DNA from: Promethearchaeota archaeon
Lineage (GTDB): Archaea; Asgardarchaeota; Lokiarchaeia; Sigynarchaeales; SOKP01
Length of the DNA stretch: 35,463 bases
Assembly: GCA_030605085.1 (NCBI GenBank)
Contig: JAUWBH010000044.1
Span: 1-35,463 of the forward strand
Reading direction: 5' to 3'
This document shows, piece by piece, positions 1 through 8,500 of this stretch. The notes under the pieces are model-generated. The model was not told the DNA's origin. It worked only from the letters and a program-made list of their open reading frames with translations, and ran no database searches. Each line of letters opens with the position of its first letter. Position 1 is the first letter of the stretch. The translations under genes and the position numbers were made by a program.

Positions 1-93
1 TCTGAAATTCAAAGAATAGTAATTTCCAGATTTGTTATGAAGCGTTATGAACATGCTATGCCAACTCTCGGTAAAGTTAGAAAAAGTTCATAA
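1..93 (+). CDS. Acyl-CoA dehydrogenase, C-terminal end (partial at window edge)
   Basis: The window opens in frame with 30 codons and a TAA stop. The residues begin SEIQRIVISRF, which is the conserved C-terminal helix of acyl-CoA dehydrogenases (family consensus YEGTSEIQR followed by hydrophobic residues), so the flavin-dependent alpha,beta-desaturation of acyl-CoA thioesters is the expected function. The catalytic domain lies outside the window. A second scrap of an acyl-CoA dehydrogenase, covering the segment just before this one, sits at 870-980. The family call rests on a short but distinctive motif. Confidence 0.75.
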   Translation, partial: SEIQRIVISRFVMKRYEHAMPTLGKVRKSS

Positions 94-177
94 GAAAAAA
101 TCCAATTTCTTAATTTTTTTTTTTAGTCTTAAAAGAAGTATACTACTATCCAGAATCTTTATTTAAAGTTCATTAAT

Positions 178-867
178 TTACATAAGAATGTAAATATAAA
201 ACCAGAGATATCCAATACCTAAAAGAATGTGTAATAAAGCAAAAAGACCTCCTACTTTCAAAAGTCTTTTATAGTCCATATCGAACACTTGATTTTTTTT
301 GGCATATTCTAAAGTCAGCATATCACAAGCCGCGCCTTGTGGCAATAGGTTTCCACCCAGATTTATACCTAAAATAAATGCGATAAGCAATGGAGTAGCA
401 GCGTATCCTGCATTAATAATTAGCGCTTCTATAATTGGAATATAGAGAATGGTAACTGGAACATTATCTAAAAATGCAGAAAGGATAGAGGTGGAAATTA
501 GGACAACTAAACAAATTATAAATAAATTCTCAGGGGTCGTCTGTAGGATAAAATTTATTAGGATATCAACAGTTCCATTAAGTTCCATACAATACACCAG
601 AATAAATAATGTAATAAAGAAAAATACCAATTTATAATCTACTTTGGACAAATAATACGATATATCCGGTCGTTTTTTCCCAGATTCATCTTTTCGGGGA
701 TTTATAACTACAAAAATTAACGCTCCAATAATGCCCACTAATAAAAGGTTCGGAACAATAAACAATAGAACGACAAAAATAATCATACCAGCTAAATTTC
801 GATTGAAAACTTTTTTATCAATGGGTTCCTCTACAATTGTTAATTCGTGTGAACAAATATATACCAT
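178..867 (-). pseudogene. Anion/arsenite-type permease, C-terminal half only
   Basis: The 229-residue frame is very hydrophobic with about six membrane segments. It carries two signatures of the ArsB/CitM/NhaD ion-transporter superfamily: SAFLDNVPVT (the helix-break Asn-Val-Pro hairpin) and GINLGGNLLPQGAACD (the second hairpin loop). Family members normally have 400 or more residues with two such halves; here only the second half is present. The first ten residues do not look like the family, and the ATG lies next to an oppositely oriented acyl-CoA dehydrogenase scrap that begins at 870, so the gene was cut by a rearrangement around 840-870. It is probably non-functional, although the frame is undamaged and a half-size protein cannot be excluded. 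Confidence 0.7.
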
Positions 868-869
868 AT

Positions 870-980
870 CAGAAGGTTCTTCGTTCTACTGAAGCTATTC
901 AGATTTTTGGCGGATATGGATACCTCAGAACTTATCCCGTAGAAAAATTATTTAGAGACGCAAAACTTTATCAAATATAA
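870..980 (+). pseudogene. Acyl-CoA dehydrogenase fragment (36 codons)
   Basis: Reading from 870 gives [20 protein letters not shown], then [16 protein letters not shown] and a TAA. This is the nearly universal acyl-CoA dehydrogenase segment around the IFGGYGY and RDAK motifs. The similarity stops at TAA exactly where the family continues YEGTSEIQR, the sequence found at window position 1. Nothing upstream of 870 in this frame resembles the family. It is therefore an internal scrap of the gene, downstream of and in the same direction as the gene ending at 93, and it abuts the truncated transporter. Too short to be functional. Confidence 0.75.
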
Positions 981-1318
981 CTCCCTATTATTAACATTCG
1001 CTATGTTTTAATCTAATAAAAAACCAATCAGAAGCTTCTTTATTCTTTAGTCCATCTTTTAAATCTTTTTTATTTTTTTTAAGTTGTTTTTTTTTAAATT
1101 CCCTTGATCGAGAAGAGTTTTTTAAATTTCGATTATATCCTTTAAACCTGTGTTTAATGTCTTTCTCTATCTTCTTATTTTTTACAATCTCTTACAATAT
1201 TATAACATCTATAACATCTATTTTGAGAAAGTTATTTATAACATTTGATTGGCTGACATTTAGGCTTATTAAATTAAAAAATAAATAAAAAATAAATAAA
1301 AAAAAAAGAAGAAAAAGT
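981..1318. other. AT-rich intergenic region, no gene seen
   Basis: This stretch is very AT-rich, with poly-A and poly-T runs (for example 1270-1318) and no credible reading frame on either strand. It lies downstream of the superoxide reductase gene, whose transcript probably terminates in the T-rich tract on its strand. Confidence 0.5.
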
Positions 1319-1717
1319 TTAGCTCTTCCATAAACCATGGAGATTGCAGTATTCTCTTGCCCAAACTCCTTCCGTATCGGCTACAACAAAAGTTGACTTT
1401 GGTTCGTCTCCTGGATTTAAAAATTTGCGCTTATAGCAATTATCTTTACATATGACCTCAATCCACATAATCCAATGTTCATTAGTCATAGGGTGAGGTG
1501 TACCCATGGAAATTCCAATGTCGACAGTGACCTTATTACCTTCAATAGTTATTTTAGGCACATGTTTCTCTTTTGTCCAGTCAGATGTTTGGGGATCCAT
1601 TAACTGCATTGGTTGTTCACAGCAGATGGTTTCGGGAACACCCGGATTAAGAATCTCGATAACCTTACCACATACATTACATTTCCAAATCTGTTTAAGT
1701 TTTGTCAATAATTTCAC
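1319..1717 (-). CDS. dfx: Desulfoferrodoxin / superoxide reductase
   Basis: This 132-residue cytoplasmic protein should reduce superoxide to hydrogen peroxide, a defence typical of anaerobes. The N-terminal desulforedoxin-like domain has C13-x2-C16 and the paired C32-C33, the four ligands of iron centre I. The neelaredoxin domain supplies the square-pyramidal centre II: H52 (KHVP), H75 and H81 (HPMTNEH), C124 and H127 (EYCNLHG). Glu50-Lys51 precede H52, like the catalytic Glu-Lys of the family. Length and ligand spacing match two-iron superoxide reductases. The start is GTG at 1717, with only a weak purine-rich stretch before it; no alternative start exists before the first Cys pair. It appears monocistronic. 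Confidence 0.93.
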   Translation of the reverse strand: MKLLTKLKQIWKCNVCGKVIEILNPGVPETICCEQPMQLMDPQTSDWTKEKHVPKITIEGNKVTVDIGISMGTPHPMTNEHWIMWIEVICKDNCYKRKFLNPGDEPKSTFVVADTEGVWAREYCNLHGLWKS

Positions 1718-1863
1718 CTTTTCGAAATATTTTTCATTTTAAGTTGGATAGGGTATTATTTAACTATTTTGCTTTTAATTTAGAAATATTTGATTTAAAA
1801 TTGAAAATCTTCCAAAGATTCATTTTATTTTGTGATGGTTATCAATAATTCACGATTATTGAA

Positions 1864-2385
1864 TTATCCAAGGAGCTTTTTAGCTTTTTCGAATGAAATT
1901 TCTAAAATATCATTTTTATCATATTTTAAAATCTGTTTTAAAATTTTAATGTCATTGGTATAAAGAATCGTTTTTAGAACATTTAAATTATATTTTTTAT
2001 GAATTTTTTCCCAAAATGAAAAATATATTTGATAACCTGTTTTTTTATATTCAAAATTGCATTTATAACATAAAAGTCTCGCTAAATAATGAGGCAATCC
2101 TTCTCTTACCCAATCTTCAATATATTTCTTTCTCTGTGTAATAGACTTCGCATGTAATAATTCAGTTAATAATAAACTATAATTGTATCTCTCTCTGTTT
2201 TTAATATAAACTGTTTTTTCATTCCATTTATAAAAACCAGGAATAATTTCACAATATAATTGATATCTTCTTTTAACTCTTTCTTGAAGTAATGTTAAGT
2301 TGTTAATGGAAATAGTTAATTTAAAATGGAAAAGAAAAATAGATCTTAGCTCAACATATGACCTATATATCACATTCTTTTTCAA
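1864..2385 (-). CDS. Orphan protein resembling a gluzincin metallopeptidase with a damaged HExxH
   Basis: I do not recognise a named family. Around residues 72-105 the sequence reads LLLTELLHAKS, then WVREGLPHYLA. The layout (HExxH helix, then a W-x-x-EG-x-x-x-Y helix supplying the third Glu ligand) is that of M1-like and related gluzincin zinc peptidases. The first motif is TELLH rather than HELLH, so one zinc-binding His is missing and the active site is probably dead. The protein is 173 residues, Lys/Tyr-rich, without signal peptide or clear membrane segment. The start is TTG at 2385; a stop lies just upstream and no ATG is available further in. Alternative: an unrelated helical orphan with chance resemblance. 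Confidence 0.5.
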   Translation of the reverse strand: MKKNVIYRSYVELRSIFLFHFKLTISINNLTLLQERVKRRYQLYCEIIPGFYKWNEKTVYIKNRERYNYSLLLTELLHAKSITQRKKYIEDWVREGLPHYLARLLCYKCNFEYKKTGYQIYFSFWEKIHKKYNLNVLKTILYTNDIKILKQILKYDKNDILEISFEKAKKLLG

Positions 2386-2513
2386 ATGTTATCGTTATAA
2401 CATTGACATGTATATGGAGATATTTCTCAGCATATTGAGAGGGAAATATTTATTCTCAAAAATTGAGTTTCCTAAAATAACAATTTACGATTAAAAAATA
2501 TTCGGGATTTAAA

Positions 2514-2777
2514 ATGATGAGTTCAAACGCAAGCTTTAGTGAAAAGGAATTAGTTCTCAACCTTAAAAAATTATTTAATGAGAGCGAAACTGATGAAGAA
2601 ATTAATAATTTTGAGCAAGAATTAGAAGAATTTAAGAATGATAATCTTATAATACTTAAAGAAATACAAGCTATCTTACAAAATTGTTCAACCTTAACAG
2701 ATAAGGAGAAATGGGACTACTGTAATAGTCAAAGGTACTTCATGAAATTATATTTAAAAGAAATAAGCAAGAGATAA
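2514..2777 (+). CDS. Small acidic helical protein, unknown
   Basis: This 87-residue protein is rich in Glu, Lys, Asn and Leu and predicted to be almost entirely helical (ELVLNLKKLFNES, EEINNFEQELEEFKND). No motif is recognised. It starts at the first of two tandem ATGs; no strong ribosome site is seen. The next gene begins 12 nt after its stop in the same direction, so the two are probably co-transcribed and may act together. Function unknown. Confidence 0.6.
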   Translation: MMSSNASFSEKELVLNLKKLFNESETDEEINNFEQELEEFKNDNLIILKEIQAILQNCSTLTDKEKWDYCNSQRYFMKLYLKEISKR

Positions 2778-2789
2778 TCGGTAATTGCG

Positions 2790-3401
2790 ATGGAGTATAA
2801 AAAATACATTGATTTTAAAGATTTTAAAATTGAACAGGAAAAAAGTTCTAAAGTAAAACTACTTACTGATAAAAGAGAAGCTTATAATTTAGATGTAGAG
2901 AGTATCAAGAAAGAGATAAATAGAATAAACGCAGAAGTCAGTGATCTCAAACAGAAAATTAAAATTTTAAAAGATAAAGACGTGTTAATAAATGAAAACT
3001 CTAAAGATGTAATCAAAATTTATGATTTAATGACTCTAAAACAAAAATTAAACGAAAATGTAAAAAAAATTCAAGACATATTTAACGAAAAAAAAGAAGA
3101 TTTGATTTATATACAAGAGAACATTGCTACTTCTCAAAATTTCCCAAATATAAAATCTCTTGAGAAATCAAAATTGTCAATCTTAAGATTGGAACTGAAT
3201 CATCTAAAACGCGAAGAAAATTCATATAGAGAAAAAATCATGAATATTGAAACAACAATTATTTTAAATTATAGAAAAAATAATTTGAGAAAAAATGAAT
3301 ATCTCAAGATTAAACAAGAATTAGCTACATTACAATACAGGTTATTAAGGAAAGAAAAAATGCTAAATGTGCTAATTACCTTGAAAAACTCCAAGATTTA
3401 A
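2790..3401 (+). CDS. Coiled-coil protein, unknown
   Basis: The 203-residue protein is a run of heptad-like Leu/Ile/Lys/Glu segments (for example NRINAEVSDLKQKIKILKDK and KSKLSILRLELNHLKREENS), indicating long coiled coils through most of residues 15-195. There is no signal peptide, membrane span, catalytic motif or Cys cluster. It follows the small helical gene by 12 nt, an operon-like arrangement suggesting that the two form a complex. It could be a structural or scaffold protein; the composition alone allows no firmer call. Confidence 0.6.
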   Translation: MEYKKYIDFKDFKIEQEKSSKVKLLTDKREAYNLDVESIKKEINRINAEVSDLKQKIKILKDKDVLINENSKDVIKIYDLMTLKQKLNENVKKIQDIFNEKKEDLIYIQENIATSQNFPNIKSLEKSKLSILRLELNHLKREENSYREKIMNIETTIILNYRKNNLRKNEYLKIKQELATLQYRLLRKEKMLNVLITLKNSKI

Positions 3402-3552
3402 AATTTTAGAAGAAGATTTGAAAAACTAATATAAACGCAACACTATTGAACAATGCTATTTATCACAAAATTAATATAATTTCAAATCAATCTTTTCTTA
3501 TTTTATCACATACTCAAGACTATTAAAATGAATAAAATGTATTCAAATTATT

Positions 3553-3772
3553 TCAAATAATATTATCAACGATGTTTTGCTGAATTATATGTGGCATTAG
3601 TCCGAACGCCTCTATCCCATCAACCGGAACGGAATTTGGGAATGCTTTTCTACTCCGAAAGGTAGTCATCCAGAACTGCACCAGAGGGTTTTTCAGGTAT
3701 ACTCTTCCATTCTCGATACGAGAAAACTTTTCTACTATTGAGGGAACTCCTCAATCTATTAATATTGAGTTA
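3553..3772. other. GC-richer, hairpin-rich island (candidate structured RNA or degraded mobile-element end)
   Basis: Between AT-rich flanks lies about 170 nt of visibly higher GC (3590-3760). It contains several inverted repeats: TTGAGG/CCTCAA (3738-3754), TTCTCG-TAT-CGAGAA (about 3709-3723), CTAC/GTAG (about 3650-3664), and GCATT...AATGC enclosing CCC...GGG (about 3594-3645). A 65-codon minus-strand frame (3553-3750) also runs through it and contains KNPLVQFWMTTFRSRKAF; I do not recognise it and it lacks a good start. A non-coding RNA, a MITE-like element or a gene remnant are all possible. The rest of 3402-3909 holds nothing recognisable apart from the presumed promoter of the gene at 3910. 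Confidence 0.35.
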
Positions 3773-3909
3773 AACTATTTAAACCTCTATAGTATAAAGC
3801 TTTTCTAATTTACAGTAGGATTTTGACAATAATTACAAAAATAATAATATTTGATAATATTTGGTATAAATGTTATTGATTTTTTTGACTATAAAGAATT
3901 CTAAAAGCT

Positions 3910-6180
3910 ATGATTGAAAAAGAAGACCTTAAATTAATCCGTACAGCTTGTCCAGCTCATTGTGGTATAGACGCATGTGGCATCTTAGCTCATGTGAAAG
4001 GAGATCGCGTTGTTAAACTGGAACCTGCCGATTTCCCGAATAAATATGACAATAGGATTTGTCTTCGAGGGCTTTCAAGTTTAGATATTACATATCATCC
4101 TGATCGCTTAAAATATCCCATGAAGCGGGTGGGTGAGCGGGGCGAAGGAAAGTTCGAACGAATATCTTGGGATGAAGCTTACGACATCATTGCAGATAGA
4201 TTAAAAAAAGTAGCTGAGCAATATGGATGGAAATCCATCGGATGGGTATTAGGAGGTCCTGGAGCGGGAACAACTAAGTTTGGAGCATATTTAAAGCTTG
4301 CGAGTCTTACTCAATCTACTCGAGTAAGCGCTTGGGGATACGGAGATGCGGGTTTACCGTGTGGTAGTCGAGTAATTTTTGGCAGTCAATTTCCCTATAT
4401 GTATCTTTTTGGGAAATTTTGGCAAAGAAATTGGCCAGAATTATTAGTCGTATGGGGGACAAATCCAGGAGAATCTATGCCTCTCCAGACGATGCGTAAA
4501 GTATTGGATGCAAAAGAAAACGGTACGCAAGTAGTTGTAATTGACCCCCGATTTACTGTGACTGCCTCTAAAGCCGATGAATATCTTGGGTTAAAACCTG
4601 GTACCGATAGTGCACTTGCTTTAGGGCTAATGAACATGATTTTCCAAAATAAGCTGCACAATGTAGAATTTATCCGAGATCATACGAATGGTCCCTATTT
4701 GGTAAGAAGCGATAACGGCAAACTTCTTCGCGGCAAAGATATCGGAGATAAAAAAGCAGATTCGTATATCATCTGGGAGGAAAATTCAAATTCTCCGAAA
4801 CTTGTTCGGCGTAAAAATGTAAAATCTGCGAGCATAACAGGAACTTATGATGTGAATGGGATTGAATGTAAGCCTGCATTTCAACTCCTAAAAGATTTAG
4901 CTCAGGAATATCCTCCTGAAAAGGCAGCAGAAATAACCGGAGTTGATGCTAACCTAATAATTAAATTAGCTAAAAAAATTGGAACTACAAAACCTGAAGA
5001 TGTTATTTTCTTCACATACATGGGCTTTACCCGAACTTATCACGGAGACATATCCTTGAGAGGATTAGCATCTGTGGCGAGCGTTACCGGCCATGTGGCT
5101 ACTTCTTTTAGCTCGGGCTATTTGCCAGCCATATTGAATTGGGATCCATTTCTCAAAGCTGTTCCGGGTAAGCCAAGTTTCCATAGGCTCGGTATACTTA
5201 ATTTGTATGAGGCTGTTATTTCTGGGAAACCTTATCCTATAAAGGCACTTTGGTTTGCATTTATCAACTTTTTAAATCAGTGTGTTGATTATAATAAAAT
5301 TATAACCGAATTCTATCCGAAATTGGAGTTTATTGTCCAAACAGAATTATTTATGACACCGTCAGCCCGTTATGCTGATCTTTTATTGCCCGTATGCAGT
5401 TTCTTTGAATTTTCAGACTTTATACCTCATCCATATCCTTATTTGCAACTCCAACAGAAAATTATTGAGCCACTGTATGAATCAAAATCAGATGTAAATA
5501 TCGTCTCAGGACTTGCTGAAAAGTTGGGATATGGAGAATATTTTAAGGGCGGAGAAGAAGCCATGATAGATATTATTACGGATCATTCTTCATTAGAAGG
5601 ATATAACAGAGAAACGCTAAGTAAAGGTGCTATGATCTTAAGAGAACTTCCTGAGGGCAGTAATTTTTCGTTAAATTTTAGGACACCATCGAGGAAAATC
5701 GAGCTTTATGCCGAACAACTTGTAGAAGACGGTCAGGCACTTCCCGTCTATTTACCCCCTATAGAAGCACCTATTACGCCTGGAGAGAAAAAATATCCTT
5801 TAACATTTATTCAAGGTCATAGTCGGTTTCGTACTCATTCAATGTTTTCTAATGTTAAATCTCTACTTGAACTAAATCCCGAACCAATTGTAGAAATCAA
5901 TCCGACTGATGCAAAAGTTCGGAATATTACTGATAATGATATGGTGACCGTTTATAATGATAGAGCACGTACAACTCTTAAAGCGAGAGTAACCGAAAGT
6001 GTTGGACCTGGAGTTGTTAACATTACTGAAGGTTGGTGGATTAACCAATTTAAAGAGGGAAGTGTCAATCATTTAACACATGATATCATTAATCCGGTAC
6101 AAAATAAAGTTTATGAGCCAAACATGCACATGAATGATGTAGCTGTTGATATAATCAAATATAAGGAGGGAGTATTATGA
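3910..6180 (+). CDS. Molybdopterin oxidoreductase, catalytic subunit (DMSO reductase superfamily)
   Basis: This 756-residue protein binds a molybdenum or tungsten bis-pterin cofactor and one [4Fe-4S] cluster. The cluster ligands are C14, C18, C23 and C51 (CPAHCGIDAC...RICLRG). WDEAYDII near residue 87 starts the Molybdopterin domain, VVWGTNPGES lies near 195, and the C-terminal dinucleotide-binding domain begins near 625 (LTFIQGHSRFRTHSMF). C151 in the GLPCGSR segment sits about where polysulfide/thiosulfate-type enzymes have their metal-ligand Cys. There is no twin-arginine signal, so the enzyme is cytoplasmic. The stop overlaps the start of the ferredoxin subunit (ATGA). No membrane anchor follows, so electrons probably go to a soluble carrier. 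The substrate (sulfur compound, arsenic compound or an acetylene-hydratase-like role) cannot be decided. Confidence 0.88.
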   Translation: MIEKEDLKLIRTACPAHCGIDACGILAHVKGDRVVKLEPADFPNKYDNRICLRGLSSLDITYHPDRLKYPMKRVGERGEGKFERISWDEAYDIIADRLKKVAEQYGWKSIGWVLGGPGAGTTKFGAYLKLASLTQSTRVSAWGYGDAGLPCGSRVIFGSQFPYMYLFGKFWQRNWPELLVVWGTNPGESMPLQTMRKVLDAKENGTQVVVIDPRFTVTASKADEYLGLKPGTDSALALGLMNMIFQNKLHNVEFIRDHTNGPYLVRSDNGKLLRGKDIGDKKADSYIIWEENSNSPKLVRRKNVKSASITGTYDVNGIECKPAFQLLKDLAQEYPPEKAAEITGVDANLIIKLAKKIGTTKPEDVIFFTYMGFTRTYHGDISLRGLASVASVTGHVATSFSSGYLPAILNWDPFLKAVPGKPSFHRLGILNLYEAVISGKPYPIKALWFAFINFLNQCVDYNKIITEFYPKLEFIVQTELFMTPSARYADLLLPVCSFFEFSDFIPHPYPYLQLQQKIIEPLYESKSDVNIVSGLAEKLGYGEYFKGGEEAMIDIITDHSSLEGYNRETLSKGAMILRELPEGSNFSLNFRTPSRKIELYAEQLVEDGQALPVYLPPIEAPITPGEKKYPLTFIQGHSRFRTHSMFSNVKSLLELNPEPIVEINPTDAKVRNITDNDMVTVYNDRARTTLKARVTESVGPGVVNITEGWWINQFKEGSVNHLTHDIINPVQNKVYEPNMHMNDVAVDIIKYKEGVL

Positions 6181-6755
6181 ACAAAAGATTAGGCTTAGTT
6201 ATAGACCAAGAAAGATGTATAGGGTGTGAAGCTTGCACAGTGGCATGTAAAATTGAGAATAACTCAACAGGCCACTGGATTCAAGTTGAGACTAAAAATG
6301 TGGCTCAAAAGGATACTCCTTCAGGCCAATTCCCAGATCTAAAATTGGAATGGTTACCCCGTCTTTGTAATCACTGTTCCAACCCACCTTGCGTAGATGC
6401 CTGTCCTAAAGAAGCTCTCTTGAAAAGGGAAGATGGACCAGTAATTCTACAAGAAGATAAATGCGATGGATGTCAAGCGTGCGTGAATGCTTGTCCTTAT
6501 AATGTTATAATCTATAATCAAGAAAAGAATACGATAGAAAAATGCACCCTTTGCGTCCATCGAATTGATCAGGGGCTAGAACCTTTCTGCGTCATTTGCT
6601 GTGAGGGACAAGCAATTCACTTTGGCGACTTGAATGATTCTAACAGTAAAGTTTCACAGATAATTGCCGAAAAAGAAACCTTTCGCCTCAATCTTGATGC
6701 AGGAACGGAACCAAATATCTATTATTCTCCTCCTAAACCACGAAGAAGGCTATAA
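6177..6755 (+). CDS. Four-cluster ferredoxin subunit of the molybdopterin oxidoreductase
   Basis: The 192-residue protein is the DmsB/PsrB-type electron-transfer subunit. Sixteen cysteines form four [4Fe-4S] sites: CIGCEACTVAC near residue 14, CNHCSNPPCVDACP near 65, CDGCQACVNACP near 95, and CTLC...FCVICC near 122-140. It overlaps the catalytic gene by 4 nt (ATGA), and a strong ribosome-binding site (AAGGAGGG) lies just upstream of the ATG, so the pair is translationally coupled. No Tat signal or anchor is present, consistent with a soluble cytoplasmic heterodimer. Its 3' end overlaps the convergent VWA gene by 6 nt. Confidence 0.92.
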   Translation: MNKRLGLVIDQERCIGCEACTVACKIENNSTGHWIQVETKNVAQKDTPSGQFPDLKLEWLPRLCNHCSNPPCVDACPKEALLKREDGPVILQEDKCDGCQACVNACPYNVIIYNQEKNTIEKCTLCVHRIDQGLEPFCVICCEGQAIHFGDLNDSNSKVSQIIAEKETFRLNLDAGTEPNIYYSPPKPRRRL

Positions 6756-8468
6756 ATAATATCTTTTTACTTCTTCTATTACTATATTAATTAAATCCTT
6801 TACACTCTTAATTGGGTAAAATGTAACTTTATCTAGCAAATCCTTAAATTTAGTCTTGGGTATGCTCGGGGAACCTATGAAAAATCCAACAATTTTATGA
6901 CCTCTCTGAGCCAAATTTATCATCGTTTTTTTAGCAGCCCCCCAATTATAAATTCCAAAATCAGTGATAATAAATACTAAAGCTTTCCTTTCCGCTTTAT
7001 CGCATTGAGCAGCAATATCTTTTATTGGTAAGTGTGTCCCTCCTCCCTGATATCTTAATAAAACCTTTTCTGCTTCCCTATAATCGTTAGTCCATTGACA
7101 GATATTTGCTCTATCCGAGAAATTTATTACGCTAAATTTAACGCCCCTAGAGGCTGCGAAATGAAGTGCTGCAAACGAGGCAACTAAAGCTGTGTGATAT
7201 GGACCTCTTCCGCTAGTAGTTGCTGCAACATAATTCCATCCCATGGAACCAGATGAGTCAAGGACTATTAAGAGATCGGGAATTTCTTTTTCTTCCAAAT
7301 AACCGGGCCCTTCTTTAAAAACCCATTTTCTCGTAGTAATATTAGGAATTATTACCGGACTATTCAAAAGCGTTAGCACCACATCCAATTGTTCCATTGG
7401 GTCTCCAATCCTCCAGACCTCCGGATAAACAGGCACCTCACCACCAGGTCTTTCTTCGTATATTCTAATTTCTATTAGATTTTTTGCTTGCCCACGATAC
7501 CATGTGGCTAAAGGATTTGCATCTATTAAAATTCCGGCCTGTCCCGCAGGAGCACCAAATTCTGAATATGGTATGTCCTTTGCAAATTTTTCCGCTTTTT
7601 GCCTTAATTCGTCCTCGTTGTCTTCTTTTAATTTGTCATTATTTTTATTTTCTAGCGGATTATCCATAATTTCTAAAACATCTTCTGGAACTTCAACATT
7701 ATTGCCCTTTCCACGGTTTCCAGGGGCTTTTCGTTTTGCTCTCCCGGGTTCACAGGTACCGCCACGACCTATTAATGAAAAAGTATCGTTAACTAAATCT
7801 TTCATGTAATAAGCTACTTTAGCTACTTTCTCTTCCCATTTAGTTTCGTCTTCAAAATCTTCCTCGATAACCTTTTTAACCTTATCTACAATAGAATCCA
7901 TGCCTACAAGAGAATTATCTTGAGAAACTTCTATAGCTAAAATTTTTTCGTAAGAACGGTATAAGAATTTCGCAAAATCGCTTAGTTGTTGTTCACCATT
8001 ATTAGTCACATGTGCATAGGACTTTTTTAGCTCCCATGACATAAGCTCAGGATATTTTCTAAATAACTTCGTATCAATAATTAAATCAGCAAATACATTT
8101 ACTACGATTGGAGCGAAATTTTGATTAACATATTTCATAGCGGCTCTTAGCAATTTAGCGTTAATAATTCCATCGTAAGGAATAATTTGATAATGTCCAA
8201 CTTCGTGAAGAGATATAACGTAAAAAAAATCGATGTATTCTCGATCTTCTGTAAAAAGCGGTGTATTCGCTAAATTCATGGTAATTTGCCATTTTTGAAC
8301 TATGTCAATATAGAATCCTTCTTTACGGGTGTAATCGAAAACAAAATTAGGCTCATCTAAAGGAGGAAAATAATATTCGCGTAGCGTTTTTCCCCACGCA
8401 TCTCTTGCTAATTCTATTAACTTTTTTTCTTTTTTTGCTAATTCTTTCTTACTTACCTTTCCTTTCAT
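6750..8468 (-). CDS. VWA-domain protein with N-terminal metallopeptidase-like domain
   Basis: The 572-residue cytoplasmic protein has two recognisable parts. Residues about 1-230 carry an intact zincin motif (HEVGH, 88-92), followed by NVFADLIID with D128 and D132 as possible third ligands, as in the putative metallopeptidase domain often fused to VWA. A charged linker (about 235-300) leads to a C-terminal VWA domain with a complete MIDAS motif (D404-x-S406-x-S408), GGGTHLP and ITDFG. It lies 32 nt downstream of a MoxR-type AAA+ ATPase, the classic ATPase/VWA pairing that acts as a chaperone for assembly or metal insertion (for example CoxD/CoxE). It is convergent with the molybdoenzyme operon, so a role in maturing that enzyme is possible but unproven. 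Confidence 0.85.
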   Translation of the reverse strand: MKGKVSKKELAKKEKKLIELARDAWGKTLREYYFPPLDEPNFVFDYTRKEGFYIDIVQKWQITMNLANTPLFTEDREYIDFFYVISLHEVGHYQIIPYDGIINAKLLRAAMKYVNQNFAPIVVNVFADLIIDTKLFRKYPELMSWELKKSYAHVTNNGEQQLSDFAKFLYRSYEKILAIEVSQDNSLVGMDSIVDKVKKVIEEDFEDETKWEEKVAKVAYYMKDLVNDTFSLIGRGGTCEPGRAKRKAPGNRGKGNNVEVPEDVLEIMDNPLENKNNDKLKEDNEDELRQKAEKFAKDIPYSEFGAPAGQAGILIDANPLATWYRGQAKNLIEIRIYEERPGGEVPVYPEVWRIGDPMEQLDVVLTLLNSPVIIPNITTRKWVFKEGPGYLEEKEIPDLLIVLDSSGSMGWNYVAATTSGRGPYHTALVASFAALHFAASRGVKFSVINFSDRANICQWTNDYREAEKVLLRYQGGGTHLPIKDIAAQCDKAERKALVFIITDFGIYNWGAAKKTMINLAQRGHKIVGFFIGSPSIPKTKFKDLLDKVTFYPIKSVKDLINIVIEEVKRYYL

Positions 8469-8500
8469 ATTGAATTCAACTATATCTGTCGTAAAATTTA

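Noticed and set aside
4395..4661. Leftward open frames inside the molybdoenzyme gene
   Set aside because: They are antisense to a strongly conserved coding region, without start signals.
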